A DNA stretch of 64,000 bases from CAJBVW01 sp964457335. GTDB lineage: Bacteria > Myxococcota_A > UBA796 > SXON01. Below the pieces are notes generated by a model. The model worked only from the letters and a program-made list of their open reading frames with translations. It was not told the DNA's origin and did no database searches. Below, one piece after another: positions 60,562-64,000 of the stretch. The translations under genes and the position numbers were made by a program. Location of the stretch: contig CAYWGD010000010.1 in assembly GCA_964457335.1 (NCBI GenBank), positions 45,356 to 109,355 of the forward strand. Reading direction: 5' to 3'. Each line of letters opens with the position of its first letter. Positions within the stretch are counted from its first letter, which is position 1.

Positions 60562-60855
60562 ATGAACAAGAAGGAACTCATCGCGAAGCTCGCCAAGTCC
60601 ACCGGCCTCTCCCAGGCCAAGGCGGGCGAGGTCCTCAACGCCCTCTTCGACGCGGACACGGGCAAGGGCCTCATCGCGATCGAGCTCGACGCGGGCCGCA
60701 AGGTGACGATCCCGGGCTTCGGGACCTTCGGCACCAAGCAGCGCGCGGCGCGCACGGGCACCAACCCGGCGAACGGCTCGAAGATCAAGATCGAGGCGAA
60801 GAACTACGCCTTCTTCAAGCCGGGCAAGACCCTCCGCGAGCGCGTCTCCAAGTAG
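60562..60855 (+). CDS. hup: HU-family DNA-binding protein
   Basis: The 97-residue protein is a full HU: MNKKELIAKLAKSTGLSQAKA, the VTIPGFGTF turn, the DNA-grasping arm with TGTNPANGSKIKI, and the C-terminal FFKPGKTLRERV. It bends and compacts DNA as a dimer. GGAGG lies seven bases upstream. Upstream sits a perfect inverted repeat, and a strong intrinsic terminator follows, so it is a single-gene unit. Its codons and context mark it as highly expressed. Confidence 0.96.
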   Translation: MNKKELIAKLAKSTGLSQAKAGEVLNALFDADTGKGLIAIELDAGRKVTIPGFGTFGTKQRAARTGTNPANGSKIKIEAKNYAFFKPGKTLRERVSK

Positions 60856-60876
60856 TCGCACCCGCGGCGGTTCATC

Positions 60877-60907
60877 GGGGCGCCCTCGGGCGCCCCGGTT
60901 CTTTTTT
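60877..60907 (+). terminator. Rho-independent terminator of the HU gene
   Basis: GGGGCGCCC pairs with GGGCGCCCC, followed by GGTTCTTTTTT. This is the clearest intrinsic terminator in the window. Confidence 0.93.
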
Positions 60908-60938
60908 GGCGACCTCTTCACGGGGCCGATCAGCTTCT

Positions 60939-61367
60939 TCAGGGCGCGGCGGTGTCGGCCGCGGCCGTGACCGTCAGCTGCACCTGCTCGCTCCGGCCGT
61001 AGCGGTTGACGAGCTCGACGGTCCAGGTGCCGGGCTCGAGCTCGGGCACCACGAAGGTGACCGTCTCCACGCAGGTGGCGCAGGTCTCCTCGCAGTCGGT
61101 GCACTCGCCGCACCGCGAGCACCCGCCCGTGTCGCGGCAGTCGTCGCACTCCTCGCAGGTGGAGCGATCGAGGTCCACGATGGTGGCGCGCGACGCGCCC
61201 ACCGTGACGGCGGTGTCCCAGGCCTCGGAGAGCGGCGTGGCGGTCATCGTGACCTGCTCCCCGGGCGCCGCGCTGGTGGGGGCGAGCGTCGGCACGCCGA
61301 GCGAGCAGGTGGCCGTTCCGGAGGTGCTCGTGGTTTCGCACGCCGCCAGGAGGAGCAGGGTGAGCAT
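60939..61367 (-). CDS. Cysteine-rich lipoprotein
   Basis: The 142-residue protein has the lipobox LLLLAAC (Cys10). Residues about 63-93 hold nine cysteines, mostly in CxxC spacing (CEEC, CDDC, CSRC, CGEC, CTDC, CATC), between two parts of a beta-sandwich-like domain (TFVVPELEPGTWTVELVNRYG). The knot could bind metal or form disulfides in the periplasm. Its ATG overlaps the PBP stop by one base (TGATG), so it is made with the penicillin-binding protein. Confidence 0.7.
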   Translation of the reverse strand: MLTLLLLAACETTSTSGTATCSLGVPTLAPTSAAPGEQVTMTATPLSEAWDTAVTVGASRATIVDLDRSTCEECDDCRDTGGCSRCGECTDCEETCATCVETVTFVVPELEPGTWTVELVNRYGRSEQVQLTVTAAADTAAP

Positions 61368-63931
61368 CAGAACTCGGAGGTGAGGAGGTCTTCGGAGGTC
61401 TTCTGGCCGGCGGCGGCCGCGACGCCCGTGGGGGCGGTGCCGGCGAGGAAGGGGATCGAGCGCCCGCCCTGCATGGGCCGGCCCGTCTTCTCGTCGATCG
61501 CGACCCAGTTGAGGTTCGGCGCCGTCGGGAAGGGCTTGTCGTTCTCCTCGGGCACGGCCACCGAGGTGTAGTCCATCCAGATCGGGAGCGCCGTGTAGCC
61601 GCCCGTGGAGGAGGAGCCGAGCGACTTCGGCTGGTCGTAGCCCACCCACACGGCCGTGAGGACCTCGGCCGTGTAGCCGACGAACCAGGCGTCGTGGAAG
61701 TCGTTGGTGGTGCCGGTCTTGCCGGCCACGTGCAGCTTGAGCTTCTGGGCCTTGGCCGCCGTGCCGGAGGAGGCGACCTCCTGCAGCAGGTAGTTCATCA
61801 CCCCGGCCACGTTCGGGTCGAGCACCTGCTGGAACGCGGGCTGCGACCAGGTCTCGAGCGCGTTGCCGTCGCGGTCGAGGACGCGGTTGACCGTGTGCGG
61901 CTCGACGAGCTTGCCCCCCGTCGCGAACGGGGAGTAGGCCCGCGCCATCTCCGGCATCGTGAGCGACGAGGAGCCGAGGCCCATGGAGAGGTCGACCTCC
62001 ATCGGGCTCGTGATGCCGAGGCGGCGCGCCATCTGGTAGACGGGGTCGAGCCCGATCACGTCGAGCACGCGGATGGTCACGACGTTGCGCGACTGCGCCA
62101 GCGCGTTCCGGAGCGTGATGTCGCCGAGGTAGTCCTCGCCGTAGTTCTCCGGCTTCCAGAGCTGGGACTTCAGCGTGTTGAACACGATCGGCGCGTCCTG
62201 GACGATCGTGCCGGCGGTGAACTTCTTCGACTCGATCGCCGCCGCGTAGACGACGGGCTTGAACGTCGAGCCGACCTGCCGCGAGGCCTGCGTCGCGCGG
62301 TTGAACTCGGTGGCCTTGAAGTCCACGCCACCGACCATCGCGAGCACGGCCCCGTCGGTGAGCCGGTAGCTGTAGAGCGCGCCCTGCACCTCGGGGGCCT
62401 GGTAGAGCTCCGCCGCGGCGTAGGGCCCCTTGCCGGCCCACTCGTCCCCGGCGAAGGGCTTCGCCGTGCGGAAGTCGCGGTTGACCACCTCGACGGTCAC
62501 CACGTCGCCCCGCGCGAGCGCGCGCGTGAGGTCGTCCTGCTTGCGGTACTTGCTGTTGCGGTTCGGGTCGGGCTTGTAGGCCCACTCCGTCCACGCGAGC
62601 GGGACGATCACCTCCGACTCGCCGAGGCCCACGACCGCGTGCTTCTTCTCGACGGAGACGACGACGCCGTCGTAGCGGGCGCCCTCCTCGAGGCCCGTGT
62701 TCTTCTTCGCGAGCTCCGCGAGCCGCGCGGCGATGTCCGCCTCCGCGAGCGTCTCCCTGGCGCCGCGCCAGCCGACCTTCTCGTCGGTGCCGGTGACCCC
62801 GTCGGTCACGGCCTGCTGCGCCTTCTGCTGGAGCTCGAGGTCACAGGTGCTCTCGACCACGAGGCCCTCGTTGAGCACCCGGTCCGAGCCGTAGGTCTCC
62901 ACGAGGTAGCGGCGCACGTGCTCGGTGAACCAAGGTGCCTTCAGCAGGAACTCGTTGGTGCGCTCGACGATCTCGAGCGGCTTCGCGTAGGCCGCGTCGG
63001 CCTCTTCGCGGGTGAGCTTGCCGTTGTCGACCATCTGGTCGAGCACGTACTTCTGGCGCGCCTTCGCCTTCTCGAAGTGGCGGTGCGGCGAGTAGTCGCT
63101 CGGGCGCTGCGGCAGCCCCGCGATCATCGCCGCCTCGGCCACGTCGAGGTCCTGCACGGACTTCCCGAAGTACACGCGCGCGGCGGCCTCCACCCCATAG
63201 GCGCCCGAGCCCAGGTAGATCTGGTTCAGGTAGAGGTGGAGGATGTGGTCCTTGTCGAAGGTCTCCTCCACGCGCCAGGCGAGGAGGACCTCCTTGATCT
63301 TGCGGGTGTAGGTCTTCTCGTTCGAGAGCAGGAAGTTGCGGGCGACCTGCTGGGTGATCGTCGAGGCGCCCTGGGCCTTGCGGCCCTTCGCGGCGTTCCG
63401 GAGCACGGCGCGCACGATGCCCATGTAGTCGACGCCGTCGTGCTCGTAGAAGCCCGCGTCCTCCGCGGAGAGGAAGGCGTCCTTCATGTGTTGCGGGATC
63501 TGGTCGAGCTCGACGACGTAGCGCCGCTTCTCGTAGATCTCGCCCATGAGGCGGCCCTTCTGGTCGTACACGACCGTGACCGTGGGCGGACGGTAGACGG
63601 CGAGCGCCTCGACCGTCGGGAGGTCCTTCGAGTGGTGCCAGGCGACGCCCCCCACCACGGCGGCGCCGAGGAGGAGGCCGGCCCCGCCGAGCGCGACGGA
63701 GCCGAAGGCGAGGCGCCAGAACCAGCTGCGCTTCTTCTTCGGCGCGCCCGGGGCGGTCTTCCCGGCGCGCGGGGGCTTCTGCGGGGGCTTGCCGGCCGGC
63801 GGCGCACCGGAGGCGCGGCCGGCGGAGGGGGGCGAGGACGTGCGGCCGCTCGCCGTGCGCTCGGAGCGCGGGGCGGGCGGCACCGGGGCCGCGCTCGCGG
63901 GGGGGCGCGGCGGGCTGCCCGCCGTCGACAC
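61367..63931 (-). CDS. Class A penicillin-binding protein (PBP1A type)
   Basis: The protein is bifunctional. A Pro/Ala-rich cytoplasmic leader (1-65) and one transmembrane helix (about 72-95) precede a GT51 glycosyltransferase domain (SAEDAGFYEHDG, STITQQVARNFLL, NQIYLGSGAYGVEAAA). The transpeptidase domain has GSTFKP (Ser near 555), AQSRN and AGKTGTTND. It polymerises and cross-links peptidoglycan. The GTG at 63931 is the first start seen, but the frame stays open to the window edge, so the true start may lie beyond 64000. An OB-like insert lies between the catalytic domains. Confidence 0.95.
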   Translation of the reverse strand: MSTAGSPPRPPASAAPVPPAPRSERTASGRTSSPPSAGRASGAPPAGKPPQKPPRAGKTAPGAPKKKRSWFWRLAFGSVALGGAGLLLGAAVVGGVAWHHSKDLPTVEALAVYRPPTVTVVYDQKGRLMGEIYEKRRYVVELDQIPQHMKDAFLSAEDAGFYEHDGVDYMGIVRAVLRNAAKGRKAQGASTITQQVARNFLLSNEKTYTRKIKEVLLAWRVEETFDKDHILHLYLNQIYLGSGAYGVEAAARVYFGKSVQDLDVAEAAMIAGLPQRPSDYSPHRHFEKAKARQKYVLDQMVDNGKLTREEADAAYAKPLEIVERTNEFLLKAPWFTEHVRRYLVETYGSDRVLNEGLVVESTCDLELQQKAQQAVTDGVTGTDEKVGWRGARETLAEADIAARLAELAKKNTGLEEGARYDGVVVSVEKKHAVVGLGESEVIVPLAWTEWAYKPDPNRNSKYRKQDDLTRALARGDVVTVEVVNRDFRTAKPFAGDEWAGKGPYAAAELYQAPEVQGALYSYRLTDGAVLAMVGGVDFKATEFNRATQASRQVGSTFKPVVYAAAIESKKFTAGTIVQDAPIVFNTLKSQLWKPENYGEDYLGDITLRNALAQSRNVVTIRVLDVIGLDPVYQMARRLGITSPMEVDLSMGLGSSSLTMPEMARAYSPFATGGKLVEPHTVNRVLDRDGNALETWSQPAFQQVLDPNVAGVMNYLLQEVASSGTAAKAQKLKLHVAGKTGTTNDFHDAWFVGYTAEVLTAVWVGYDQPKSLGSSSTGGYTALPIWMDYTSVAVPEENDKPFPTAPNLNWVAIDEKTGRPMQGGRSIPFLAGTAPTGVAAAAGQKTSEDLLTSEF

Positions 63932-64000
63932 CGGGCGCCCGGCGCTCGTGGGGGCGGAGGTGGCGTCCAGCAGCGCGGCCTCGTCGCGGGGCCCGCGGCC

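Overview
This 64 kb window is very GC-rich chromosomal DNA from what looks like a member of the Myxococcota or a neighbouring deltaproteobacterial lineage. That placement is inferred from gene content: a MopE-type calcium-repeat plus FG-GAP lipoprotein, an AgmX/PglI C-terminal domain, many lipoproteins, and two-component and TIR signalling proteins. No rRNA, tRNA, transposase, phage gene or CRISPR array was seen. The sequence is a draft scaffold: a 10-N gap at 49703-49712 is flanked by poly-G and by a degraded duplicate of the preceding gene end.

Layout. 1-6170 (mostly minus strand): a partial acyltransferase, a fused E1 alpha/beta dehydrogenase, sixA, a repeat-type small protein, a secreted protein and an adenosylhomocysteinase-like paralogue. 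6260-10330: a small membrane-anchored protein, a sterol-desaturase-type hydroxylase, then an ArsR-type regulator fused to a methyltransferase, divergent from ahcY across a strong palindrome. 10485-14813: two surface lipoproteins and an aldo/keto reductase.

14887-30992 is a tetrapyrrole region. It holds hemB, hemD, hemE, hemN, hemG, hemA, hemC and hemL, that is every step from glutamyl-tRNA to protoporphyrin IX; only ferrochelatase is not in view. A globin/NsrR pair, a large alpha-2-macroglobulin-like lipoprotein and a histidine kinase are interleaved, and hemG-hemA-hemC-hemL-kinase are translationally coupled.

31047-40297 holds an EVE protein, a transglutaminase-like secreted protein, an esterase, a multi-pass membrane protein, a sulfatase-fold hydrolase, an OmpR-type regulator and a VWA protein. 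40273-44818 is the most unusual part: a MoxR ATPase/VWA pair is divergent from a TIR-TM-CHASE2-like protein that is coupled to a periplasmic FecR-like/beta-propeller protein. 44954-49610: a Bax-inhibitor-1 homologue, a ThDP-dependent lyase, and a Tat-exported subunit with a GMC oxidoreductase. 49942-64000: cysC, coaB, a second membrane protein of the 34.5 kb type, purine and pyrimidine salvage genes (PNP, cdd, upp, hpt), rnd, ridA, lipoproteins, HU and a class A penicillin-binding protein.

A GC-rich hairpin element recurs directly after stop codons at five loci, always in the same orientation relative to the upstream gene, and looks like a lineage-specific 3' end signal.
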